From the NCBI RefSeq assembly GCF_001679325.1, contig NZ_LZMX01000027.1: DNA of 64,000 nucleotides; one strand, 5' to 3'. Source of the stretch: Haemophilus_D parainfluenzae_AD (lineage in GTDB: Bacteria; Pseudomonadota; Gammaproteobacteria; Enterobacterales; Pasteurellaceae). Under the pieces are notes generated by a model. The model was not told where the DNA came from, searched no databases, and worked only from the letters and a program-made list of their open reading frames with translations. The position numbers were made by a program, and so were the translations under genes. How positions within the stretch are numbered: the first letter of the stretch is position 1; each line of letters begins with the position of its first letter. This document shows, one piece after another, positions 34,034 through 43,228 of this stretch.

Positions 34034-34660
34034 TTATTTCGTCCCAAAAATCTTATCGCCAGCATCACCCAAGCCTGGAATGATGTAGCCTTGTTCATTT
34101 AAGTGATCATCAATCGATGCGCAATAAAGTTCGATATCTGGATGTGCTTTTTCTAATGCTTTGATCCCTTCTGGTGCCGCGACTAATACTAATACTTTGA
34201 TATGTTGGCAACCTTTTGCTTTTAACAGATCAATTGTAGAGATCATTGAACCACCTGTTGCGAGCATTGGATCCACAACGATAGCTAAACGTTCTTCTAA
34301 GTCACTGGCTAGTTTTTGGAAATAAGGGACGGGTTCAAGGGTTTCTTCATTACGATAAATCCCTACTACACTGATACGAGCGCTTGGAACATGCTCTAAC
34401 ACGCCATCCATCATACCAAGCCCCGCACGTAAAATTGGCACAACAGTGACTTTTTTACCTTTGATACGTTCAATTTCAACTGGGCCATTCCAACCTTCAA
34501 TAATCACTTTTTCTGTTTCAAGGTCGGCAGTGGCTTCATAGGTGAGTAAGCTACCTACTTCAGTGGCAAGTTCACGGAATTTTTTGGTATCAATATCAGC
34601 TTCGCGCATCACGCCTAATTTATGTTTAACAAGCGGATGTTTAACTTCAACAAGTTTCAT
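34034..34660 (-). CDS. upp: uracil phosphoribosyltransferase
   Basis: Upp converts uracil and PRPP to UMP in pyrimidine salvage. The PRPP-binding motif VDPMLATGGSM and the uracil-site sequence YIIPGLGDAGDKIFGTK at the C-terminus are clear. An in-frame ATG lies eight codons upstream, but the ATG at 34660 gives the usual 208-residue protein beginning MKLVEVKHP and has GGGAGAAA before it. Confidence 0.97.
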   Translation of the reverse strand: MKLVEVKHPLVKHKLGVMREADIDTKKFRELATEVGSLLTYEATADLETEKVIIEGWNGPVEIERIKGKKVTVVPILRAGLGMMDGVLEHVPSARISVVGIYRNEETLEPVPYFQKLASDLEERLAIVVDPMLATGGSMISTIDLLKAKGCQHIKVLVLVAAPEGIKALEKAHPDIELYCASIDDHLNEQGYIIPGLGDAGDKIFGTK

Positions 34661-34779
34661 TTTTTTCTCCCTTTTAAAAAACAAATCGAAGAATTCTATA
34701 TCAGAAATATTGAACTTCCTAGTATTTTATTATGACAGTTCGGTATAAAAACAAGGATAAAATTGACCGCACTTTGCTA

Positions 34780-35118
34780 TTAAATACATCCACCACAGCT
34801 CCCACAGCGCCAATCTTCCTTATTCACTGCTTGATAAAATGCTCTCATAGTTTCTTCTTCTAAGGGAATATTATGCTCAATAAAGACATCGGAAAGCCAA
34901 TCGATATTTTCCACAATCCAATCATCTTCCATTAAGCCTTCTCGATAAAGTTCATCTTCGGGATCCATGAAATTATAAATATTATTTGTTCCCATATCTT
35001 TATCTCGACGTTCAATTGGCAGTACCACAGGTAAACCGAGATAACTAATATCCCAATGACCTAGACATAGCGTATTGCCTTTTGATGACCAACTAGCGTT
35101 GAATGGATTGTCACTCAT
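34780..35118 (-). CDS. conserved-looking hypothetical protein with CGSCGGC tail
   Basis: A 112-residue acidic soluble protein without signal peptide or membrane segment. I do not recognise the family. It is rich in Asp, Glu and Trp and ends in WRCGSCGGCI, three cysteines in a short Gly/Ser-rich tail that could bind a metal or iron-sulfur centre or act in a redox step. It lies alone between upp and norB, with a reverse USS just downstream (about 34764). No start is better than the ATG at 35118. Confidence 0.65.
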   Translation of the reverse strand: MSDNPFNASWSSKGNTLCLGHWDISYLGLPVVLPIERRDKDMGTNNIYNFMDPEDELYREGLMEDDWIVENIDWLSDVFIEHNIPLEEETMRAFYQAVNKEDWRCGSCGGCI

Positions 35119-35254
35119 GTTGAAATGTTATAAGAAAAGTTGAAAAGTAGAGAAAGTATAGATCTAAAGACGAATTTAATCATACTTAAAAGAAGGTAAA
35201 TGATTTGATGAAGATCAAAGTGCGGTTAGAAATTTAACTAATTTTTCACAAATA

Positions 35255-35282
35255 AAAAGCGGCTAATTGCTTAGCCGCTTTT
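35255..35282. terminator. terminator of norB
   Basis: AAAAGCGGCTAA pairs perfectly with TTAGCCGCTTTT around TTGC. It is bidirectional in form and lies 20 bases beyond the norB stop. Confidence 0.93.
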
Positions 35283-35300
35283 GCATAATAATAAATTTAA

Positions 35301-37544
35301 TTATGCTGCTTTTTTCGGTTTAAAGAATACCATCGTAAAGATTTGCCAGAAGAAAGCGAGAGCACCGAAGATGAAGACAACGTCGCCACCGAAACGAACC
35401 CAACGTAGGGTATCGAATAGAGGTTGTTGCATAAATTCTTCACTACGTGCATACCATAAGCCTTCAGAGATACTAGCATACCCTTGAATAATACCAATTG
35501 GTAGTAAGCTTGATACGATCATTAATACTAAACCGCCATTTAATAGCCAGAAGCCCCATTTCATTAACTTATCGTTAAATGGTGTATCTGGACGTAAATA
35601 ACGAGCGATTAAGAATACGAAACCTAACGCTAAGAAACCATACACACCGAATAATGCGGCGTGAGCATGAACGGCAGTGGTGTTCAAGCCTTGGATATAA
35701 TAAAGCGAAATTGGTGGGTTGATTAAGAAACCAAATACGCCAGCACCTAACATATTCCAGAATGCCACTGCAACGAAGCAGTAAAGAGGCCATTTTAAGC
35801 GTTCCATCCAAGGTGCTTTTTGTTTCATTGCCCAGTGTTCCCAAGCTTCATGACCTAATAACACTAATGGTACCACTTCTAGTGCAGAGAAAGATGCACC
35901 TACTGCGATAATTGGGGTTGTTGCACCAGCGAAGTATAAGTGGTGGAAAGTACCAGGGATACCACCGATTAAGAACAACGCTGCTTCAGTAATGGTTGCA
36001 ACAGTCGCAGTACGACGTGAAACTAAACCTAAACTTACGAAGATGAATGACAGTGCCGCTACAGAGAATACTTCGAAGAAGCCTTCTACCCATAGGTGAA
36101 CTACCCACCAACGCCAGTATTCCATCACAGAAATGTGAGTATGCTCGCCATAGAATAATGCTGGGCCATAGAATAAACCGATCGCAATTACTGAGGCGAA
36201 GAATAATGCCAATAAGTTTTTATCACCTGGTTGTTTGAACGCATTCACTGTGCCGCGAAGCATTAAGACTAACCAGAACAAGATGCCTGCAAATTTCACA
36301 GCTTGCCAGAAACGACCTAAGTCAATGAATTCATAGCCTTGGTGACCGAACATAAAGCTCCATTCTTCAGGAAGAATATGAGCAATAGCTAAGTAGCTAC
36401 CAGTGAATGAGCCTACCACCAATACCACTAATGCCCAGTAGAGAACATCCACACCCAATTTTTGGAATTTCGGATCTTTACCGCCATTAATGATTGGTGC
36501 AAGGAATAAACCACCGGCTAAGAATGCCATTGCAATCCAGAATAAGGCTGCTTGAATATGCCATGTGCGCACTAATGAATACGGGAAGTATTGAGAAATA
36601 TCAATACCATAGAACTCCTGACCTTCAACCGTGTAGTGTGCCACAACTGCACCTAATGTTACTTGCAATACGAAAAGAGCAAGTACAGTAAAGAGGTATT
36701 TACCTAACGAACGTTGAGAAGGGGTAAGTTGTAATTTTGTGAGAGGATCGAACTCAGGTGTTGCTGGTTCTTTTTCATCTTCACGTTTTTTGAATGACCA
36801 AATCCATACCACAAAACCAATACCAGCAATGAGGAATACTACACTAGCGATAGACCAAATCACGTTTTCTGGAGTTGGCATGTTATTAATTAACGGCTCA
36901 TGTGGCCAGTTGTTGGTGTAACTTGCGTGAGTATTTGGACGTTCAGCTGATGCAGTCCATGCTGTCCAGAAGAAGAATTTAGCTAAGTCTTTACGAGCTT
37001 GTAAATCAGGAAGGGTGTTATCCTTCATTGCAAAGTGTTCACGAGTCACTTTAGTTGCAGGATCATCACCGTATAAAGAGATATAGTATTGTGCTGTTTT
37101 TTCCATTGCCGCTAAACGGGTATTAGAAAGCACAACAGTGCCGTTTTCAACTTTACTACCTCGATATTCTTTGGTTAAACGTGCTTTTAATAAAGTTTGT
37201 TGTTCATCATTTAAATCAGCAAAGTTTTTACCGAACTCTTGATTAGCAGTAATGTCCAACCAATTAGTTAATTCACGGTGAAGCCAATCTGCAGTCCAGT
37301 CAGGTGCTTGGTACGCACCATGACCCCAAACAGAGCCCACTTGCATACCGCCAGTGGTTTGCCAAGCTGTTTGGCCATGTAAAATATCATCGTGAGTAAT
37401 CACTTTTTCGCCAGATTCAGAAACATATTGTTGCGGAATAGGTGGTGCTTCACGATAAACTTCGAACCCATAGTAACCGAGGATGGAGAAGGCTCCAATC
37501 AATACGGCGACTAATAGGTACCAGAACTTTTTATACTGTCCCAT
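35301..37544 (-). CDS. norB: quinol-dependent nitric oxide reductase NorB (qNor)
   Basis: A 747-residue single-subunit enzyme that reduces two NO to N2O with electrons from quinol, a defence against nitric oxide. The N-terminal about 220 residues form one helix and a periplasmic domain resembling a degenerate NorC (TAWQTTGGMQVGSVWGHGAYQAPDWTADW), which distinguishes qNor from two-subunit cNor. The remaining 12 or so helices hold the heme and non-heme iron histidines (for example in HIQAALFWI, WVVHLWVEGFFEVF and HLYFAGATTPII). No NO-regulator site could be assigned confidently, but the leader contains a strong hairpin. Confidence 0.95.
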   Translation of the reverse strand: MGQYKKFWYLLVAVLIGAFSILGYYGFEVYREAPPIPQQYVSESGEKVITHDDILHGQTAWQTTGGMQVGSVWGHGAYQAPDWTADWLHRELTNWLDITANQEFGKNFADLNDEQQTLLKARLTKEYRGSKVENGTVVLSNTRLAAMEKTAQYYISLYGDDPATKVTREHFAMKDNTLPDLQARKDLAKFFFWTAWTASAERPNTHASYTNNWPHEPLINNMPTPENVIWSIASVVFLIAGIGFVVWIWSFKKREDEKEPATPEFDPLTKLQLTPSQRSLGKYLFTVLALFVLQVTLGAVVAHYTVEGQEFYGIDISQYFPYSLVRTWHIQAALFWIAMAFLAGGLFLAPIINGGKDPKFQKLGVDVLYWALVVLVVGSFTGSYLAIAHILPEEWSFMFGHQGYEFIDLGRFWQAVKFAGILFWLVLMLRGTVNAFKQPGDKNLLALFFASVIAIGLFYGPALFYGEHTHISVMEYWRWWVVHLWVEGFFEVFSVAALSFIFVSLGLVSRRTATVATITEAALFLIGGIPGTFHHLYFAGATTPIIAVGASFSALEVVPLVLLGHEAWEHWAMKQKAPWMERLKWPLYCFVAVAFWNMLGAGVFGFLINPPISLYYIQGLNTTAVHAHAALFGVYGFLALGFVFLIARYLRPDTPFNDKLMKWGFWLLNGGLVLMIVSSLLPIGIIQGYASISEGLWYARSEEFMQQPLFDTLRWVRFGGDVVFIFGALAFFWQIFTMVFFKPKKAA

Positions 37545-37577
37545 TTTATCACTCCTAGATTATTAGAAAATACGATG

Positions 37578-37614
37578 CCCTGATGGTTAGTTATTCCGAA
37601 AATAACCATCAGGG
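37578..37614. promoter_or_regulatory. 12-bp stem hairpin in the norB leader
   Basis: CCCTGATGGTTA (37578-37589) and TAACCATCAGGG (37603-37614) are perfect complements 13 bases apart, about 30 bases before the norB start. There is no T-run beyond it, so it is more likely a leader RNA structure or protein-binding dyad than a terminator. Confidence 0.5.
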
Positions 37615-37785
37615 TTAGATTTTACGCTAAGTAAAATACTTGAGCAATTATATCGACTATCAATTGATGAAAATATTACCTAAAACTGAGTAATTTAATA
37701 AGGAGATAGGAAACGCTGACTGAAAAGATAAGAAATAAGGTCAAAAACTTATCGATTTTTGACCGCACTTAATTTGACGAAGGGA

Positions 37786-39177
37786 TTAACGTTTAAACAT
37801 GCCGCCTAAACCGCCAAGGCCACCTAAGCCGCCTCCGCCCATTAAGCCTTGCATACCGCGCATCATCTTCGCCATTCCGCCTTTGCGCATTTTTTTCATC
37901 ATACGTTGCATTTCGTCAAATTGTTTTAGCAACTTATTTACATCTTGAACTTGTGTACCAGAACCTAATGCAATACGACGACGACGAGAGCCTTTGATAA
38001 TGTCTGGATTTGCACGTTCTTTTAAGGTCATGGAATTAATAATAGCTTCCATTTTGATAAACATTTTGTCATCCACTTGATTTTTGACATGATCCGGTAG
38101 GTTTTTCGCACCCGGTAATTTTTCAAGCATCGACATCATGCCCCCCATCTTTTTCATCTCACGGAGCTGTTCACGGAAATCGTCTAAGGTGAAATCATCA
38201 CCTTTCTTGAATTTCTGCGCCATTTTTTCCGCTTTTTCGCGATCCACTGAACGTTCAAGATCTTCAATCAGGGAAAGCACATCACCCATGCCTAAAATAC
38301 GCGACGCTACACGATCAGGATGGAATGGCTCGAGGGCTTCTGTTTTTTCGCCCACACCAAGGAATTTAATCGGTTTGCCCGTGATTTGACGAATAGATAA
38401 GGCTGCACCGCCACGCGCATCACCATCCACTTTGGTTAAGATAACCCCAGTAAGAGGCAAGGCTTCATTGAAGGCTTTTGCGGTATTTGCCGCATCTTGA
38501 CCAGTCATTGCATCAACGGTGAAAAGCGTTTCAATTGGATTTAATGTCGCGTGAACTTGCTTGATTTCATCCATCATCTCACTATCAACGTGTAAGCGAC
38601 CCGCGGTATCCACGATTAATACATCGTAGAATTTCAGTTTCGCGTCAGCAAGTGCCGCTTTTGCAATCTCTACCGGTTTTTGTTTGACATCTGATGGGAA
38701 GAAATCTACGCCAACAGATTGCGCTAAGGTTTCAAGCTGTTTGATTGCTGCAGGACGATATACGTCGGCAGATACTACAAGCACTTTCTTTTTATGACGT
38801 TCGCGTAAGAATTTTGCTAATTTACCCACGCTGGTGGTTTTACCCGCACCTTGCAAACCCGCCATTAAAATAACTGCGGGTGGCTGTGTTGCTAAGTTTA
38901 AGCTTTCATTGGCTTCCCCCATGGCTTTTTCGAGTTCACGTTGAACGATTTTTAAGAACTCTTGGCCGGGTGTTAAGCTTTTATTGACTTCTTCGCCTAA
39001 CGCGCTTTCTTTTACTTTAGCGATAAATTCACGAACGACAGGCAAAGCAACATCGGCTTCTAATAACGCCATACGCACTTCGCGTAGGGTTTCTTTAATA
39101 TTATCTTCAGTTAAGCGACCTTTACCGCTAATGTTGCGTAGCGTTTTGGAAAGGCGATCCGATAAATTCTCAAACAT
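37786..39177 (-). CDS. ffh: signal recognition particle protein Ffh
   Basis: Ffh binds 4.5S RNA and signal sequences of nascent membrane proteins and docks with FtsY. The 463-residue protein has the N and G domains (P-loop GLQGAGKTTSVGKL near 106, DTAGRLH, TKVDGDARGGAAL) and a C-terminal methionine-rich M domain ending in a Gly-Leu repeat tail (GGGGLGGLGGLGG). The ribosome binding site region and divergent ypjD fit the common order ypjD/ffh. Confidence 0.97.
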   Translation of the reverse strand: MFENLSDRLSKTLRNISGKGRLTEDNIKETLREVRMALLEADVALPVVREFIAKVKESALGEEVNKSLTPGQEFLKIVQRELEKAMGEANESLNLATQPPAVILMAGLQGAGKTTSVGKLAKFLRERHKKKVLVVSADVYRPAAIKQLETLAQSVGVDFFPSDVKQKPVEIAKAALADAKLKFYDVLIVDTAGRLHVDSEMMDEIKQVHATLNPIETLFTVDAMTGQDAANTAKAFNEALPLTGVILTKVDGDARGGAALSIRQITGKPIKFLGVGEKTEALEPFHPDRVASRILGMGDVLSLIEDLERSVDREKAEKMAQKFKKGDDFTLDDFREQLREMKKMGGMMSMLEKLPGAKNLPDHVKNQVDDKMFIKMEAIINSMTLKERANPDIIKGSRRRRIALGSGTQVQDVNKLLKQFDEMQRMMKKMRKGGMAKMMRGMQGLMGGGGLGGLGGLGGMFKR

Positions 39178-39316
39178 TTTAAATCCTGTTTTTTCTTAAA
39201 AAATTGCCGTGATTATACCGAAATTTGGGCGTTTTTCATCATTTCAAATAAAATTATGGCGATCTAGAGAAAAGATCCGTTAAAATAAGAATAATTCCTA
39301 GTAAAGAGAACGCATT

Positions 39317-40102
39317 ATGTGGTTTGCCCTTTTTTCGATTATTTTTTACATTCTTAGTTTATTGTTGATCGCCCCATTTTTGATGAACTCATCAGAAGGG
39401 AAGTTGAGTCAAAGCAAAATTCCGTTTTTCCTGACCGCACTTGCAGCAATTGTTCTGCATGCAGTCAGCACGTTCCCTCTGTTAGAGGATCTTGCATCAG
39501 GGCAAAGTTTTACGCTAATGCAAATCGCTTCCTTAATGAGCGTCATTATTGCCGCATTGGCGACGCTTTCAATGTTTCTCGTTTCGACAATGTGGTTTGT
39601 TTTACCGATAGTGTATGCGTTTTCGATCATTAGCTTGATCTTTGCGACATTCTTATCAAGCCACATTATTCAAATGCTTAATCAAAATACATTAATGTTA
39701 TTCCATATTGGTTTGTCGCTCTTTACCTATGCGGTTTGTTTTATTGCAACACTTTATGTGATCCAGTTAGTCTGGTTAGATCGCAATTTGAAAAAACGTA
39801 AAATTCAATTTTCGCCAGCTATTCCACCATTAATGGCGGTAGAACGTCATTTCTTCTGTTTATTTGCGATGGGAGAAGTTTTACTCACGCTGACTTTAAT
39901 TTCGGGGACTTATCATGTATTACAAGCGGTGACCCTAGAAAATCTGCACAAAGCGATTTTCTCTTTCCTTGCTTGGATTAGTTTTGGTATTGCTTGTTTT
40001 GGTCATTGGCGACTAGGCTGGCGTGGAAAAAGGATGATTATTTACGCAATTTCAGGTATCATTTTGCTCACGATTGCCTATTTTGGCAGCCGTTTGATTT
40101 AA
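39317..40102 (+). CDS. ypjD: YpjD (CcsA-like) inner membrane protein
   Basis: A 261-residue, eight-helix protein of the cytochrome c assembly (CcsA/HemX-like) family, divergent from ffh. Conserved features are the histidine in LFHIGLSLFTYA and LISGTYHVLQAV. In enterics the neighbour is corB (yfjD). Here the his operon separates the two, and the 3' 420 bases of ypjD recur at 50949-51386 next to corB. The 3' flank (AATCAAAATCAAAG and on to AACAGGT) is also duplicated. This copy is complete and presumably functional. Confidence 0.88.
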   Translation: MWFALFSIIFYILSLLLIAPFLMNSSEGKLSQSKIPFFLTALAAIVLHAVSTFPLLEDLASGQSFTLMQIASLMSVIIAALATLSMFLVSTMWFVLPIVYAFSIISLIFATFLSSHIIQMLNQNTLMLFHIGLSLFTYAVCFIATLYVIQLVWLDRNLKKRKIQFSPAIPPLMAVERHFFCLFAMGEVLLTLTLISGTYHVLQAVTLENLHKAIFSFLAWISFGIACFGHWRLGWRGKRMIIYAISGIILLTIAYFGSRLI

Positions 40103-40164
40103 TCAAAATCAAAGAACAGGTCAAATGATCTGCACCCCACAAGTTGGACTGAACAACCAAACAA

Positions 40165-40437
40165 TTGAGGTGCAGATTTTTTATGGGTAAACACTACGCA
40201 ATAAAATTTAAATTACAGGTTCTTCAACCTATCCTAAAAGGGAAAATGAGCATTCGAGAAGCCGCTCGTTTTTACAATATCTCCTCTGGCACATTAGTCG
40301 GAACTTGGTTGAGACGCTTTAAAAAAAGTGACATAAAAGGGCTTATTCCTTATAAATCATCAGAACGACCGCCAATGAAACCTAAATATGCCAGAATGCC
40401 CCTCCACCAAAAACAGAAGAAGACCATTTATGTCTGA
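40165..40437 (+). pseudogene. transposase OrfA remnant (helix-turn-helix)
   Basis: The first part (GKHYAIKFKLQVLQPILKGK, then MSIREAARFYNISSGTLVGTWLRRF) is a typical IS3-type OrfA helix-turn-helix. The frame is lost after about residue 80. Further OrfA-like pieces, such as the stretch reading LRLEAGVA, continue in other frames up to about 40560, showing at least one frameshift. Confidence 0.75.
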
Positions 40438-40604
40438 GAATTTTACGGCTTGAAGCGGGGGTGGCTTGCCCCAAAGGAGTTGAGAAAGTTCAGACTTCAG
40501 GAAGAAGTCAGGCAGAGAAATTATCCAAAAGTTAAGAGCCCATCATTCCCTAAAAGCGCTATTAGGTATTGCAGGCTTAGCACGCAGTACGTTATATAAA
40601 GCAT

Positions 40605-40817
40605 GTGGAGGAAAGGAAACTGTTTGGATCATGCACAATAGAGTATTTCTTTGGACGATTAAAAACGGAATGCTTTTATAGACGGGAATTTAATACACGA
40701 GAGGAGATAGTTAATGTGGTAAGGGATTATTTGGATTATAATAGTCATCGACTGATTCAACTAAAATTAAAAGGACCGAATCCGATACAATATCGTCGTC
40801 AGTCCTTATGTGAATAG
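40605..40817 (+). pseudogene. transposase OrfB C-terminal fragment
   Basis: EYFFGRLKTECFYRREFNTR and DYLDYNSHRLIQLKLKGPNP are the end of an IS3-family DDE integrase, including the region of the catalytic glutamate. The two catalytic aspartates and most of the rve domain are missing, so the gene has an internal deletion and cannot be active. Confidence 0.8.
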
Positions 40818-40844
40818 TCCAGGTTTTTGGGGCAGATCAGGTGT

Positions 40845-41495
40845 TTATTTATTCGAACCTTCCGGATGCAGGCCAATTCCCTGATGGCGTTCTTGCAATT
40901 TTGCAATCACATCCTCCCATGCCAGTCCTTGATGGTGCAACAACACGGTTAAGTGATAAACCAAATCCGCCGTTTCGCTGAGGGTTTCCGGTTTATCTTG
41001 CGAAACGGCAGCTAGCGCCGTTTCTACCGCTTCTTCTCCCACTTTTTGGGCGATTTTCTTAATGCCTTTACTGTGCAGCGTTGCGGTGTAAGAGGTGGCC
41101 GGATCAGCGTTTTTCTTTTCTGCTAAATGCTGCTCCTGTTGGGCGAACCATGTCCAGTGGCTGGTGGCTTTTTGGGTGAACTGATGAAAGCAGCTGTCTT
41201 CTCCGGTATGGCAGGTTGCGCCGATAGGGTTAGCTAAAATTAACAAGGTGTCATTGTCGCAGTCCAAACTCATATCCACGACATTCAAAAAATGCCCCGA
41301 GGTTTCCCCCTTTGTCCAGAGGCGTTGCTTGGTACGGGAATAGAAGGTCACTTTGCCTTCATTGATGGTTTTGGTTAAGGCTTCATTATTCATATATCCC
41401 AACATCAAAACCTGACTGGTTTGTGCATGTTGAACAATGACAGGCAGTAACCCATCGACTTTTTTCCAGTTGATAAGGCTAGTATTAAGCATCAT
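40845..41495 (-). CDS. hisI: bifunctional phosphoribosyl-AMP cyclohydrolase / phosphoribosyl-ATP pyrophosphatase HisIE
   Basis: HisIE performs steps two and three of histidine synthesis. Residues 1-115 are the cyclohydrolase (VMLGYMNNEAL, TKGETSGHFLNV, zinc cysteines in SLDCDND and CHTGEDSC), and the C-terminal part is the pyrophosphatase (KVGEEAVETALAAV, ETADLVYHLTVLL). The 216 residues are normal for the fusion. It is the last gene of the his operon, six bases after hisF, and ends just beside the IS remnant with no terminator of its own visible. Confidence 0.96.
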   Translation of the reverse strand: MMLNTSLINWKKVDGLLPVIVQHAQTSQVLMLGYMNNEALTKTINEGKVTFYSRTKQRLWTKGETSGHFLNVVDMSLDCDNDTLLILANPIGATCHTGEDSCFHQFTQKATSHWTWFAQQEQHLAEKKNADPATSYTATLHSKGIKKIAQKVGEEAVETALAAVSQDKPETLSETADLVYHLTVLLHHQGLAWEDVIAKLQERHQGIGLHPEGSNK

Positions 41496-41500
41496 TTTCC

Positions 41501-42274
41501 TTACTCTCTGATTTCAATATTGTGTTGACGCAAATAGCGTTTGAGTTCCCCAATCTGAATAATCTGCTTATGGAACACGCTCGCGGCTAAAGCACCGTCT
41601 ACATTAGCGTCAATAAAGGCATCACGGAAATGCACCATTTCGCCTGCGCCGCCGGAAGCGATGAGTGGGACGTGGCAAGCTTGGCGCACCAGTTTAAGTT
41701 GCGCTAAATCATAGCCGTTGCGTACGCCGTCTTGGTTCATCATATTCAACACTATTTCGCCTGCGCCGCGTTGTTGTACTTCTGCCACCCAATCTAACAG
41801 CTGCCAATTGGTTTGGCGGGTGCGTTTTTCATCTCCGGTGTATTGGTTCACCCAATATTTGCCCGTTTCCTGCTCGAACCAGCTGTCAATGCCCACCACG
41901 ATAGCCTGCACACCGAAACGTTCCGCCAAGCGGGAAATCAAATCAGGGTCGGCAAGGGCGGGAGAATTAATGGAAATTTTATCCGCGCCGAAAGCAAAAA
42001 TCTGTTCCGCATCCGCGATGGTTTTAATACCGCCCGCCACGCAGAACGGAATGTCGATGACTTGCGCCACGCGTTCCACCCAGCTTTTATCCACGGTGCG
42101 GCCGTCCGAAGAGGCGGTAATGTCATAGAACACCAACTCGTCCGCGCCTTCCTGCGTATAACGTTGCGCCAACGGCACGATGTCGCCGATAATTTCATGA
42201 TTGCGAAACTGCACGCCTTTCACCACCTGTCCATCACGCACGTCCAAACAAGGAATTATCCGTTTTGCCAACAT
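41501..42274 (-). CDS. hisF: imidazole glycerol phosphate synthase cyclase subunit HisF
   Basis: The 257-residue (beta/alpha)8 barrel condenses PRFAR with ammonia from HisH to give IGP and AICAR. Catalytic aspartates are in IPCLDVRDGQVVKG (D11) and in NMMNQDGVRNGYD. The gene overlaps hisA by 19 bases. Its GC content is clearly higher than that of the rest of the window, and long spurious frames occur on the opposite strand as a consequence. Confidence 0.97.
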   Translation of the reverse strand: MLAKRIIPCLDVRDGQVVKGVQFRNHEIIGDIVPLAQRYTQEGADELVFYDITASSDGRTVDKSWVERVAQVIDIPFCVAGGIKTIADAEQIFAFGADKISINSPALADPDLISRLAERFGVQAIVVGIDSWFEQETGKYWVNQYTGDEKRTRQTNWQLLDWVAEVQQRGAGEIVLNMMNQDGVRNGYDLAQLKLVRQACHVPLIASGGAGEMVHFRDAFIDANVDGALAASVFHKQIIQIGELKRYLRQHNIEIRE

Positions 42275-43002
42275 TCGATTGCCTCCGCTACATTAAATTT
42301 GCCTTCCAGCAACGCGCGCCCTACGATCACGCCCGCCACGCCAGTGCCTTTGAGAGCTTCGATATCCGCCAACGAACCGATGCCGCCGGAAGACTGGAAC
42401 TGCACATCCGGGAACTTAGCGCATACTTCACGATAAAGCTGCACGTTGGAGCCTGCCAGCGTGCCGTCGCGGGAAATGTCGGTGCAAAGCACATGTTGCA
42501 AGCCAAAAGTGCGGTAATTTTCCACGACGTTTTCGAGGGTCTGCGTGCTGGTTTCCTGCCAACCTTTAATCGCCACTAATTTCTGCCCGTTTTCAATGCG
42601 CACGTCTAACGCCAACACGAATTTCTCCGCGCCATATTTGTTAAACCAGTTTTGTACCATATCGGGTTGTGTCACCGCCGTAGAACCAATCACCACGCGG
42701 TTCGCTCCCACCGCAAGCAAATCGGCGACGTCCTGTTCGGTACGAATCCCACCGCCCACCTGAATCTTGCTTTGCGTGGCGGCGATAATTTTGCCGATAA
42801 GTGCGGTCTGTCTTTTCGACGGATCTTTCGCGCCGGTTAAATCCACCAAATGCAACTGCTGCGCACCTTGCTGAATATAGCTTGCGAACTGCTCAATAGG
42901 ATTGTCGCTGTAAGTGGTCTGCTGCGCATAATCGCCCTGATGTAGGCGGACAACGTGCCCGTCGATGAGATCGAGGGCGGGGATGATTTGTGATGTTTGC
43001 AT
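42256..43002 (-). CDS. hisA: phosphoribosylformimino-AICAR-phosphate isomerase HisA
   Basis: HisA carries out the Amadori rearrangement of ProFAR to PRFAR. The 248-residue barrel has the catalytic aspartates in IIPALDLIDGHVVRLHQGDY (D8) and CTDISRDGTLAGSN, paralogous to HisF. Two USS (about 42509 and 42796) lie in the gene, showing that the block, although GC-rich, belongs to the Pasteurellaceae gene pool. Confidence 0.97.
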   Translation of the reverse strand: MQTSQIIPALDLIDGHVVRLHQGDYAQQTTYSDNPIEQFASYIQQGAQQLHLVDLTGAKDPSKRQTALIGKIIAATQSKIQVGGGIRTEQDVADLLAVGANRVVIGSTAVTQPDMVQNWFNKYGAEKFVLALDVRIENGQKLVAIKGWQETSTQTLENVVENYRTFGLQHVLCTDISRDGTLAGSNVQLYREVCAKFPDVQFQSSGGIGSLADIEALKGTGVAGVIVGRALLEGKFNVAEAIECWQNG

Positions 43003-43027
43003 AGGTTTTCCTGTGTAATGTAATCAG

Positions 43028-43203
43028 TTCCCCTCTTTAGCAAAGAGGGGTTAGGGGAGATTTATTCGCTTCGCTCACACTCCGTGCTGTTGCTAAAGCA
43101 ACGTTCAAACGCAAGCGTTTGTGGCAGAAGTCATTTTTAACCTTGTGTGAGATTAGACATCGTAATCAAATCTCCCCCTGCCCCTCTTTTCTAAAGAGGG
43201 GGA
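43028..43203. repeat. MITE-like inverted-repeat element between hisA and hisH
   Basis: Two arms of about 35 bases, 43028-43063 and 43168-43203, are imperfect inverted copies of each other. Each contains its own CCCCTCTTT/AAAGAGGGG hairpin and an AGGGGAGATTT-like inner part. The 104-base interior has two small hairpins (GTTGC/GCAAC at 43089-43102 and AAACGC/GCGTTT at 43107-43120) and no gene. It fills most of the 226-base hisA-hisH gap. Confidence 0.75.
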
Positions 43204-43228
43204 TCGTGCGTTATTTTAGATCTGTAAT

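Larger units (their letters stand above)
40126..40839 (+). mobile_element. decayed IS3-family-like insertion sequence
   Basis: Imperfect terminal inverted repeats open with TGATCTGC (40126-40133) and close with GCAGATCA (40832-40839); CCC and TGGAC also match further inside. At 714 bases it is much shorter than a normal IS3-type element (about 1.2 kb). No clear target-site duplication is seen. It sits exactly where the duplicated ypjD flank ends and the his block begins. Confidence 0.75.

Noticed and set aside
41718..42436. Long plus-strand frames opposite hisF/hisA (up to 207 codons)
   Set aside because: Shadow frames caused by the higher GC of the his genes; no independent signals.
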